A stretch of 5,624 bases of DNA from Actinomycetes bacterium (GTDB lineage: Bacteria; Actinomycetota; Actinomycetes; JAHEKZ01), in assembly GCA_027117675.1 (NCBI GenBank), contig JAJAYM010000329.1, positions 1 through 5,624 on the forward strand. Direction: 5' to 3'. A program made the position numbers and the translations under genes. Within the stretch, counting starts at the first letter, position 1. Each line of letters begins with the position of its first letter. Of this stretch, positions 1-5,553 are shown piece after piece. The notes beneath the pieces are model-generated. The model made no database searches. It had not been told where the DNA came from and saw only the letters and a list, made by a program, of their open reading frames with translations.

Positions 1-2
1 CC

Positions 3-50
3 AAGGTGAGCGCCGGCGCCACCCTGAAGAACGTCGCAGCTGGCAAGTAA
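3..50 (+). CDS. C-terminal end of an unidentified protein (partial)
   Basis: An open frame enters from the left edge and ends at the TAA at 48-50, giving the last 15 residues KVSAGATLKNVAAGK. Actinobacterial-looking codons and a strong terminator seven bases after the stop support a real gene end. The tail is too short to assign a family; the lysine/alanine-rich end is compatible with many soluble proteins. The rest of the gene lies outside the window. Confidence 0.6.
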   Translation, partial: KVSAGATLKNVAAGK

Positions 51-56
51 GCAAGC

Positions 57-95
57 GCAAAGGGACGGTGACCTCTGTGGTCACCGTCCCTTTGC
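57..95 (+). terminator. Strong intrinsic terminator hairpin after the upstream gene
   Basis: Bases 57-73 and 79-95 are perfect reverse complements (17 bp), separated by the 5-base loop TCTGT. The right arm ends in CTTTGC, so the U tract is short, but the left arm carries the matching AAAG, so the hairpin could also stop leftward transcription. It begins seven bases after the TAA at 48-50. Very stable stems with poor U tracts are common at gene ends in high-GC actinobacteria. Confidence 0.9.
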
Positions 96-149
96 ATGTC
101 CAGAGATGCCGCGACGGAACTCAGCCGAGCGGGCTTGCGTCCCAAGGGC

Positions 150-638
150 ATGACCTCACCCAGCCGGTTGCTGCCGGTACTCGTCGTCCCAATCCTTGTG
201 CTCTCCGCGTGCGGCGCCAACACTGAGCCGACCGGTACGACGTCGGGTGCTGGCGAACCCGAGTCGTCGGTGTCGACTGACCTCCAGCAGGCAGTGCAAC
301 GCTGGGCGAGTGTCGGTCCGGTGTCCTACCGGATGACACTTGTGTCCTCGTGCGGCGAGCGCAACGGCCTTGGTGTGTTCCGGGTGACTGTGACGCCGGG
401 GGGCACTTCTGTGGAAGCCGTTGACCGAGCGTCGGACGAGACAGACATCAAGACGATTCCTGACCTCTTCGCCTTCATCGACGAGACCGCCGCCAGCGGA
501 GCAGAAGTCGTCGACGTCGAGTACGACACCGACCTCGGATATCCCCAGAAGATCGACGTCGACTACGTGGTCGATGCCATCGACGACGAAGCCTGTTACA
601 CCGTCAAGGACTTCGAGCCACTCGGACTCGTCGACTGA
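150..638 (+). CDS. Secreted lipoprotein, DUF6174-like
   Basis: Predicted 162-residue lipoprotein anchored to the outer face of the cytoplasmic membrane; function unknown. Residues 6-20 form a short hydrophobic signal segment after Arg6, ending in the lipobox LSAC with the acylated Cys at 21. A Thr/Gly/Ser/Glu-rich linker follows to about residue 43. The folded part (about 45-160) shows features I associate with DUF6174: Trp52, TIPDLFAFID (102-111), the block EYDTDLGYPQKIDVD (about 124-138) and DDEACYTVKDF (145-155). Cys68 and Cys149 could form a disulfide. The frame is open back to an ATG at 96, but that codon directly abuts the terminator stem and has no ribosome site; it would also bury the signal peptide behind 18 extra residues. 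ATG 150 has only AAGGG one base away, so a TTG at 135 (adding RPKG to the basic end) remains an alternative start. The gene appears to stand alone. Confidence 0.8.
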   Translation: MTSPSRLLPVLVVPILVLSACGANTEPTGTTSGAGEPESSVSTDLQQAVQRWASVGPVSYRMTLVSSCGERNGLGVFRVTVTPGGTSVEAVDRASDETDIKTIPDLFAFIDETAASGAEVVDVEYDTDLGYPQKIDVDYVVDAIDDEACYTVKDFEPLGLVD

Positions 639-767
639 TGGCGAGCCTCTCGGCGTCCCCTAACCCGCGACTCTGTCAGCCCCGTGCCGCCGCCTCTAGC
701 GCAGCGATATCCAGTTTCTCCATCGGGAAATGACGTCCCTTCGGGGGTACGTTGCATACCCGTCACC
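639..767. other. Convergent intergenic gap between lipoprotein and regulator genes
   Basis: This is the 129-base space between the stop of the rightward lipoprotein gene and the stop of the leftward regulator gene. Apart from the small hairpin at 745-761 I see nothing in it: no credible ribosome site followed by an open frame with actinobacterial codon use, and no promoter. The frame that opens at 730 runs antisense into the regulator gene and is a shadow of it. Confidence 0.6.
745..761. terminator. Possible bidirectional terminator hairpin
   Basis: GGGTA (745-749) and TACCC (757-761) are inverted around the 7-base loop CGTTGCA. TGAC at 731-734 and GTCA at 762-765 could close a second, outer helix after a bulge. 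It lies just past the stop of the leftward regulator gene and between two convergent genes, where a shared terminator is expected. There is no T tract on either side and the stem is only 5 bp, so the call is weak. Confidence 0.35.
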
Positions 768-1391
768 TCATGCTCTGTGGGATGCCCTCAGCCGTAGAGC
801 ACCTCGTTCGAGCGCGAGTTCGTCCTCGGCGTACCCGCGGGCCCAGGCGTTCGCATCCTCGCGCGCGACCAGGTCGGCGTGGGCGACGGCCTGCAGCGCG
901 AGCCCGTCGAGCAGCGAAATGATCCGCCAGGCGACCGCGTCCGGTGCGTCGCAGGTCATCTCACCCGAACGCATACCGTCGCGAATCAGATCGGCCACGA
1001 GCGACTGCCACGCCTCGTTCAGGCGCCGCGACGTCTGTTGCAGTGCCGGACGCCGCGCAGCCTCCGACCAGGCGTCGAGCCACAGCTGCATGCCCCAGTC
1101 TTCGTCGGCGCGGATGTAGAAGGCAAAGAAGATTGCGAGTCGCTCAACGGGCTCACTCGACGCGTCGAGTGCGGCCACAGTCCTGGCAAGGTCGTCGGAA
1201 GCGACCCGATCGAAGGCTTCGGCAAGCAGGTCGTCCATCGATGCGAAGTAGTGGTGAATGAGACCGCTGGAGGTTCCCATCTCCGCCGCGACGTCTCGTG
1301 CGGTTGAGGCGGCGATCCCTTGGCGGATCATCACCCGCAGTGTGGCGTCGACGATTGCGGCACGCCGCTGCTCAGGAGTCATCCTCGCCAT
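768..1391 (-). CDS. TetR-family regulator with BetI-like C-terminal domain
   Basis: Predicted 207-residue cytoplasmic DNA-binding repressor. Residues 1-60 form the TetR DNA-binding domain: a helix containing RRAAIVDATLRVMIRQG (9-25), then the helix-turn-helix TARDVAAEMGTSSGLIHHYF (30-49), ending in the hallmark HYF and DDLL (53-56). The C-terminal part (about 75-190) resembles the BetI ligand domain: WLDAWSEAARRPAL (104-117), a basic/Leu helix, and SLLDGLALQAV (159-169), which lines up with the LIDGL segment of BetI. BetI itself responds to choline; the ligand here is unknown. ATG 1391 is chosen because it gives a normal TetR N-terminus; a TTG at 1427 would add 12 residues, and an ATG at 1382 would remove three. 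A promoter candidate puts +1 on ATG 1391, suggesting a leaderless mRNA. It is divergent from the demethylase-like operon and probably controls both that operon and itself. Confidence 0.9.
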   Translation of the reverse strand: MARMTPEQRRAAIVDATLRVMIRQGIAASTARDVAAEMGTSSGLIHHYFASMDDLLAEAFDRVASDDLARTVAALDASSEPVERLAIFFAFYIRADEDWGMQLWLDAWSEAARRPALQQTSRRLNEAWQSLVADLIRDGMRSGEMTCDAPDAVAWRIISLLDGLALQAVAHADLVAREDANAWARGYAEDELALERGALRLRASHRA

Positions 1392-1397
1392 CACGTC

Positions 1398-1427
1398 ACC
1401 GTAGAGGCCTATTGCACACTTGTCCAA
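1398..1427 (-). promoter_or_regulatory. Candidate promoter of the regulator gene (leaderless)
   Basis: Read leftward, TTGGAC (1427-1422) is followed 18 bases later by TACGGT (1403-1398), a TANNNT -10 of actinobacterial type. Six bases (GACGTG) then separate it from ATG 1391, so transcription would start on or next to the A of the start codon. Leaderless mRNAs are common in actinobacteria. This is a motif match by eye only. Confidence 0.4.
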
Positions 1428-1441
1428 CAGTCCCCTAGGGT
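1412..1441 (+). promoter_or_regulatory. Candidate operon promoter overlapping the divergent promoter
   Basis: TTGCAC (1412-1417) and TAGGGT (1436-1441) are 18 bases apart and fit a primary-sigma promoter with start near 1448, leaving a leader of about 75 bases before ATG 1523. The -10 lies on the palindrome CCCTAGGG (1433-1440), and the small dyad TTGTCCAA (1420-1427) lies in the spacer; either could belong to a regulator operator. The element overlaps the leftward promoter candidate at 1398-1427, so one bound repressor could block both genes. No single long, clean TetR palindrome is visible. Confidence 0.4.
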
Positions 1442-1460
1442 GTTCGGATCGCCGGTAGTT

Positions 1461-1507
1461 GATCCGGTGCCGAACCGGGTGCCGGACCGAGTGCCGAATC
1501 CGGTGCA
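1461..1507 (+). repeat. Four imperfect 12-base tandem repeats in the operon leader
   Basis: Four units follow head to tail: GATCCGGTGCC (1461-1471, one base short), GAACCGGGTGCC (1472-1483), GGACCGAGTGCC (1484-1495) and GAATCCGGTGCA (1496-1507). The approximate consensus is GAaCCGgGTGCC. Short inverted pairs also occur within it, such as CCGGT/ACCGG (1464-1468 and 1474-1478) and CCGGA/TCCGG (1483-1487 and 1499-1503). The array ends three bases before the ribosome site of the GcvT-like gene. It lies in that gene's frame, but a TGA at 1460-1462 closes the frame just upstream and no start codon lies inside it, so it is leader rather than protein. It could be a multi-site operator or a structured 5' leader. 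Confidence 0.7.
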
Positions 1508-1509
1508 GT

Positions 1510-1516
1510 GGAGGAG
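1510..1516 (+). promoter_or_regulatory. Strong ribosome binding site of the GcvT-like gene
   Basis: GGAGGAG at 1510-1516 lies six bases before ATG 1523. This is close to the anti-Shine-Dalgarno complement and decides the start in favour of ATG 1523 over the in-frame GTG at 1508, whose translation would begin on top of the site itself. Confidence 0.85.
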
Positions 1517-1522
1517 CTTCCC

Positions 1523-2728
1523 ATGGTCAAGACGACGCCATTCCATCCGCGCTTGGCCGACCTCAACACCACCCAGCTCTGGACACACTGGGCCGGTCAC
1601 CTATCGGCCACGCAGTACGACATCGCCGCCAAGCACGAGTACTTCGGGGTGCGCAACGCCGTCGGCTTCTTCGATGCCTCTCCCCTCTTTAAGTTCGAGA
1701 TCACCGGTCGCGACGCCGAGGAGTTCTTGTCCGGCGTGTTGGCCCGCGACATCCGCACCTGCCGGCCTGGGCGCGCGCAATACACCATCTGGTGCGACGA
1801 CGCCGGATACGTGCTCGAAGACGGCGTCATCTTCCGGCACTCGGCGAACGAATTTCTGCTGACCGCGGCCGAGCCGAACCTGTCGTTTCTGCAGAACCAG
1901 ATCGGATCAATGCAGGTATCCATCGAGGACGTCTCCGATCAGTTCGCGATGCTTGCCGTCCAGGGCCCTCGCTCGCGCGCGGTGATCGCCGAGCTCGCCC
2001 CCGAGGTGAACGAGCTCGGATACTTCGGCCACACCCAAGCGAAGATTGCGAACAGCGAGGTGACCGTCAGCCGCACCGGCTTCACCGGCGACCTCGGGTT
2101 TGAGGTGCGCATTCCCTCCGATGACGCACTCGCTGTCCTCGACGCCGTCATGGATGCTGGCGAGCCACACCGCATGCGGCCGTTCGGCGACCAGGCTCTC
2201 AACCTCTTGCGCATCGAAGCAGGCCTGCCGTTGATCGGTGTCGAGTTCACCTCGAGCCGCTACTCATACAACGAACATGAGCGGTTCACCCCTGACGAGC
2301 TCGGCTTCGGTTGGTTGCTCAAGGGAATCGACGACGACACGCGTCCCTTCGTCGGTAGACGAGCGATCCTCGCCGAACGCGCGACCGGGTCGTCGCGCTG
2401 GGCAACCGTCGGCCTCGCCGTCGACGGGCACGCCTTCGAGGCGCTCTTCTACGACGCGGGGCTGGTGCCGCCCAAGGACGAGCCCCCCGCCGCCTGGGAG
2501 ACGATGCTCTACGACGACCACGGCGAGCGCGCCGGCTACGCCACCAGCTACGCCTACTCCCCCATGATGCAGACGCAAGTTGGCTTGGCCCGCGTGCGCC
2601 CCGAGCTCGCCGAAGTCGGCACCAACATCCACGTCGAGCAGACCGTTAACCACGTGTACACCACCGTGCCAGCCACGGTGACCAAGATGCCGTTCTTCAC
2701 CCCCGAGCGAAAGACGTCGATGACATGA
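1523..2728 (+). CDS. GcvT-like folate-dependent aminomethyltransferase/demethylase
   Basis: Predicted 401-residue cytoplasmic enzyme of the glycine-cleavage T-protein fold, expected to bind tetrahydrofolate and accept a C1 unit from a methylated substrate. GcvT-type blocks appear in order: VRNAVGFFDASPLFKFEITG (43-62), AQYTIWCDDAGYVLEDGVIF (85-104), LAVQGPRS (144-151), SRTGFTGDLGFEVRIP (183-198), ALNLLRIEAGLPLIGVEF (225-242), FVGRRAIL (276-283) and a C-terminal barrel with YSPMMQTQVGLARVRP (345-360). Asp100 aligns with the catalytic Asp of GcvT; the Asp before it in classic T-proteins is Glu99 here, and the usual Asn of that segment is Asp. The block around 85-104 looks closer to the GYVIGDGILF-type segment of LigM-like demethylases than to a true glycine-cleavage T-protein. 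No GcvH or GcvP gene adjoins it. It heads the operon and overlaps the oxidoreductase gene by four bases. The GcvT-like family call is firm; the substrate (O-, S- or N-methyl) is unknown. Confidence 0.88.
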   Translation: MVKTTPFHPRLADLNTTQLWTHWAGHLSATQYDIAAKHEYFGVRNAVGFFDASPLFKFEITGRDAEEFLSGVLARDIRTCRPGRAQYTIWCDDAGYVLEDGVIFRHSANEFLLTAAEPNLSFLQNQIGSMQVSIEDVSDQFAMLAVQGPRSRAVIAELAPEVNELGYFGHTQAKIANSEVTVSRTGFTGDLGFEVRIPSDDALAVLDAVMDAGEPHRMRPFGDQALNLLRIEAGLPLIGVEFTSSRYSYNEHERFTPDELGFGWLLKGIDDDTRPFVGRRAILAERATGSSRWATVGLAVDGHAFEALFYDAGLVPPKDEPPAAWETMLYDDHGERAGYATSYAYSPMMQTQVGLARVRPELAEVGTNIHVEQTVNHVYTTVPATVTKMPFFTPERKTSMT

Positions 2729-4320
2729 GCGACACCCACCGCTACGACGCCATCGTCATCGGCGGAGGTCACAACGGCCTCGTCAATGGCGCGTACCTGA
2801 CCAAGGCGGGGATGAAGACGCTCATCCTCGAGCAACGTCACCTGGTGGGTGGTGCCGCCATCACCGAGGAGCTACACCCTGGCTTCAGCTTCACCACGTT
2901 CTCGTACGCCCTCAGCCTGATTCGGCCCGAGGTCATTCGCGAGCTCGATCTCGTCAAGCACGGCTTCAACCCGATCTACATGCCGACCTCCTTCGCCCCT
3001 ATGGAGAACGGCGACTACCTGTTGCTCGGTCCCGACCGTGACGAAAACATCCGCGAGATCATGCGCCACTCACCGCGCGACGCCGACGCCATGGACCGCT
3101 ACGACCACGACATCGGACGCATCCTGCAGCTGATGTACCCGCTCTTCGACCGCGTCCCGCCAGACATTTTCGGCAAGACGGCCGAGGACGCCGAAGACGT
3201 AGCTTGGCTCCTTGGCCACCTCGGGTCAGCCGAACCAAAGGTCGTCCATGACGCGGTTCGTCTGATCACCGGCAGCATCGCCGACTTCCTCGACGACTAC
3301 TTCGAGAGCGAGATTCTCAAAGGCTACTTGGCCGCGTCATCGACAACTGGAACCAAGGTCGGTCCAATGTCGGCCGGGTCCGGCCTTGTCTCGCTGATGA
3401 TGGCGATGGGTGAGCACGACGGACACCTCGGTTCGTGGTCCTTCCATAAGGGCGGCAACGGCGGCTTCACGCAGCTGCTCGGCCGGGCGGCAGAAGGACT
3501 TGGTGCAGAGATTCGCCTTGAGTCACACGTCGACCACGTCGTCACCAAGGACGGTCGAGCTGTTGGGGTCGTGCTTCAAGACGGCACGGAGTTTCATGCC
3601 GACGTTGTTGTCAGCGCGCTCGACCCTCGGCAAACGTTCACCAAGCTGGTCGACCCTCGCGAGCTCCCCAACGATCTGGTCGAGAGCATCGACCGTTTCC
3701 AGTTCAACGGAACCAGTGCAAAGGTGAACTTTGCTCTCGATGGAGTTCCTCGATACCCAGCCTTGGGCGACCGGACCGACCAGTACCGCGGCTTCGTCAG
3801 CGTCGCGCCATCGATCGAGTACCTCGAGCGTGCCTATGACGCGGCCAAGTACGGCTGGTACAGCGAACGTCCCTACCTCGACATGTGCTTACAGTCATTC
3901 CTCGACCCCGACATGGCACCGCCCGGCAAGCACGTGATGTCGTGCTTCGTGCAGTACGCGCCGTATCACCTCAAAGGCAGCGACTGGGATACCGAGCGCA
4001 ACAACCTCGGAGACACCGTCCAAGCCACCATCGAGTCCTTCTTCCCCGGCTTCGGCGACCTCGTGCTTCACCGCGAGGTGGTCACACCGCTGGACATCGA
4101 ACGCGTTGTCGGGCTCTCAGAGGGCAACATCTACGCGGGCGACTTCCTGTTGCCGCAGATGTACTTCTTCCGGCCGGCACCAGGCTGGAGCCAGTACCGG
4201 ACACCGATCAATGGGTACTACCAGTGCGGGTCCGGAACGCATCCCGGCGGCTGCGTGATGGGTGCTCCTGCGCGGTTGGCCAGTCAGCAGATCCTCAAGG
4301 ACCGCGCGAACAAAGTCTAA
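2725..4320 (+). CDS. FAD-dependent oxidoreductase, PYROXD2/CrtO-like (phytoene dehydrogenase superfamily)
   Basis: Predicted 531-residue flavoprotein. The N-terminal Rossmann fold is clear: DAIVIGGGHNGLVNGAYL (8-25) carries the GxGxxG dinucleotide loop, Glu36 in LILEQR ends beta-2 and should bind the ribose, and VGGAA (41-45) is the following glycine pair. EELHPGFSFTTFSYALSLIRP (48-68) is typical of the PYROXD2 branch. The middle part contains TTGTKVGPMSAGSGLVSLM (207-225) and HKGGNGGFTQLLGRAAEGLGAEI (241-263), the region where these enzymes select a flavin-proximal domain. The C-terminal FAD contact YRTPINGYYQCGSGTHPGGC (491-510) followed by VMGAPARLAS is complete. Length is normal for the family. 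Its ATG overlaps the preceding TGA (ATGA), and no good ribosome site lies upstream, so translation is probably coupled to the GcvT-like gene. Pairing with a folate enzyme suggests oxidation of the same substrate or its product rather than carotenoid synthesis; no other carotenoid genes are present. Confidence 0.9.
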   Translation: MSDTHRYDAIVIGGGHNGLVNGAYLTKAGMKTLILEQRHLVGGAAITEELHPGFSFTTFSYALSLIRPEVIRELDLVKHGFNPIYMPTSFAPMENGDYLLLGPDRDENIREIMRHSPRDADAMDRYDHDIGRILQLMYPLFDRVPPDIFGKTAEDAEDVAWLLGHLGSAEPKVVHDAVRLITGSIADFLDDYFESEILKGYLAASSTTGTKVGPMSAGSGLVSLMMAMGEHDGHLGSWSFHKGGNGGFTQLLGRAAEGLGAEIRLESHVDHVVTKDGRAVGVVLQDGTEFHADVVVSALDPRQTFTKLVDPRELPNDLVESIDRFQFNGTSAKVNFALDGVPRYPALGDRTDQYRGFVSVAPSIEYLERAYDAAKYGWYSERPYLDMCLQSFLDPDMAPPGKHVMSCFVQYAPYHLKGSDWDTERNNLGDTVQATIESFFPGFGDLVLHREVVTPLDIERVVGLSEGNIYAGDFLLPQMYFFRPAPGWSQYRTPINGYYQCGSGTHPGGCVMGAPARLASQQILKDRANKV

Positions 4321-4324
4321 GGAG
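4319..4324 (+). promoter_or_regulatory. Ribosome binding site of the MFS gene, overlapping the upstream stop
   Basis: AAGGAG at 4319-4324 begins inside the TAA stop (4318-4320) of the oxidoreductase gene and is four bases from ATG 4329. It fixes the transporter start and suggests reinitiation by ribosomes finishing the upstream gene. Confidence 0.8.
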
Positions 4325-4328
4325 CCCC

Positions 4329-5492
4329 ATGCGCCTGCGTGTGGTGATCCTGGTTTACCTTGCACTGTTCGTCGCTGAGCTCTCGTGGTCTGGTGTGACG
4401 CCACTGATCCCCAGCTACGTCGAGCAGTACGACCTGAGCGACCTTCAGGGCGGGATGGTCCTTTCGGTGGCCAGTCTCGGGATCCTGGTTGCATCGGTCC
4501 CAGCCAGTATCGTCACCCGCAGGATCACCCCGCGCACCCTCACGCTTGCCTCAATGGCTGTCATCACTGTTGCCGGCATGGGTATGGCCGTAGCTCCTGG
4601 CTACTGGTCGATCGTCGCTGCCCGCTTCGTGTTCGGGCTGGGCTTTGGCATCCTGTACGTGTCGATGGCGGTGTGGCTCGACGACGCGGCCGGCAACGAG
4701 AGTGCACGTGTGCTCGCGCTGACCACGGCGATCGTCGGCGTCAGCGCGACGATCAGTCCCGCCTACGCCGGGTGGGTTGCCGAGCGGTACGGCCTCAGCG
4801 CTCCGTTCGTCGGGCTCGCCATCATCACTGCGCTGATCTTCGTCCTTCTGCTGTTCGACCGCTCTGGTACCGGCCTTCGCAAAGACCCTGCACCGCCTGC
4901 GCGCGATCTGGCACGCGCTGTCACATCTGACCCCGGACTCGCGACCATGCTGCTGCTGACCACCGCTGCCGCCGTTGTGTGGATGACCTCCGACCTGCTG
5001 GTGCCACTTCGACTGGACGAGAATGGTTACGACGCATCAGACATTGGGATCGCGTTCTCTGTCTCGGCAGTAGTCTTCGTCATCGCAAGCGCTGTCACCG
5101 CCCGACGCGCCGATCGGTGGGCGCGTCCCGGCATCGCTGCTGGGGCCACGGCGGCGCTAGCCATCGCCACTGCGCTTCCGGCCATTCTGCTCGGTGTGCC
5201 GGTGATTCTCGTCTTCCTGTTCGGAGCCAGCGTCACGACGGGGATCATCGTTGCGCTCACCTACCCCTTCGGCCTTCAGGCGGTTGAGCGGGGCGCCGTC
5301 ACGGTTGCCGTCATGAGCGCGCTGGCCAACATCATCTGGGCACTCTCAGGGATGGCTGGCCCGACCGTGGGAGGCGCCTTCGCCGAGTGGGCAGGCGACC
5401 GAGCCGCCTTCGCGGTGCTCGCTCTCGTCTGTGTCCTTGTCGCCCTGTACGTCGTGCGCCGGGCTCGAAGCGTCCAGATAGCCGCCCCATGA
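4329..5492 (+). CDS. Major facilitator superfamily transporter
   Basis: Predicted 387-residue inner-membrane permease with about 12 membrane segments (roughly 4-24, 42-60, 70-90, 94-116, 128-150, 157-176, 203-226, 236-257, 267-287, 290-313, 323-346, 357-376). A cytoplasmic loop with charged residues (about 177-202) separates the two halves. The loop after segment 2 (VTRRITPRT, 62-70) and the matching loop after segment 8 (TARRADRWARP, 257-267) are degenerate forms of MFS motif A. RFVFGLGFGILYVSMAVWLDD (99-119) resembles the segment 4 RxxxGxG motif. ATG 4329 is chosen because of the AAGGAG site and because the protein then begins with the first helix; an upstream extension in this frame would run through the oxidoreductase gene out of frame. 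As third gene of the operon it probably imports the substrate of the two enzymes or exports a product; direction and substrate are not readable. TMs were judged by eye. Confidence 0.88.
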   Translation: MRLRVVILVYLALFVAELSWSGVTPLIPSYVEQYDLSDLQGGMVLSVASLGILVASVPASIVTRRITPRTLTLASMAVITVAGMGMAVAPGYWSIVAARFVFGLGFGILYVSMAVWLDDAAGNESARVLALTTAIVGVSATISPAYAGWVAERYGLSAPFVGLAIITALIFVLLLFDRSGTGLRKDPAPPARDLARAVTSDPGLATMLLLTTAAAVVWMTSDLLVPLRLDENGYDASDIGIAFSVSAVVFVIASAVTARRADRWARPGIAAGATAALAIATALPAILLGVPVILVFLFGASVTTGIIVALTYPFGLQAVERGAVTVAVMSALANIIWALSGMAGPTVGGAFAEWAGDRAAFAVLALVCVLVALYVVRRARSVQIAAP

Positions 5493-5493
5493 T

Positions 5494-5515
5494 GTGTCAG
5501 AGGCCGGTCTGGCAC
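5494..5515 (+). terminator. Possible terminator hairpin after the transporter gene
   Basis: GTGTCAGA (5494-5501) and TCTGGCAC (5508-5515) pair over 8 bp with one G-U, around the 6-base loop GGCCGG, starting two bases after the stop codon. No T tract follows. Its position at the operon end, ahead of a tRNA gene, favours a terminator role, but evidence is limited to the stem. Confidence 0.45.
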
Positions 5516-5529
5516 CATGGCGTGGCGCG

Positions 5530-5544
5530 GAGTCGCCTTGACTC
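5530..5544. repeat. Small inverted repeat upstream of the tRNA gene
   Basis: GAGTC (5530-5534) and GACTC (5540-5544) are inverted around GCCTT, ten bases before the tRNA. It may be a second weak hairpin of the operon end or chance. The overlapping TTGACT (5538-5543) looks like a -35 but would place its -10 inside the tRNA, so I do not call a promoter. Confidence 0.3.
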
Positions 5545-5553
5545 TGCCTCCCC

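Noticed and set aside
879..1307. Rightward open frames antisense to the TetR gene
   Set aside because: They lack ribosome sites and family motifs; the leftward frame has a complete TetR domain.
1461..1507. CRISPR-like array
   Set aside because: Units are 12 bases, contiguous and imperfect, with no spacers and no cas genes.
1508..1510. GTG as start of the GcvT-like gene
   Set aside because: The GGAGGAG site begins within this codon and is correctly spaced for ATG 1523.
1392..1522. Glycine riboswitch upstream of a GcvT-like gene
   Set aside because: The leader is short and filled by 12-base repeats; no tandem aptamer architecture is visible.
2264..2653. Leftward open frame inside the GcvT-like gene
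   Set aside because: It is a Val/Gly/Glu-rich shadow typical of high-GC DNA opposite a real gene; no motifs.
2725..4320. Carotenoid ketolase or phytoene desaturase role
   Set aside because: Its motifs fit the PYROXD2 branch, and no carotenoid pathway genes adjoin it.
3885..4328. Long N-terminal extension (148 residues) of the transporter frame
   Set aside because: It overlaps the oxidoreductase gene in another frame, reads as Arg/Pro-rich shadow protein, and the real start is set by AAGGAG before ATG 4329.
5538..5543. TTGACT as the -35 of a tRNA promoter
   Set aside because: The matching -10 would fall at about 5561, inside the tRNA.
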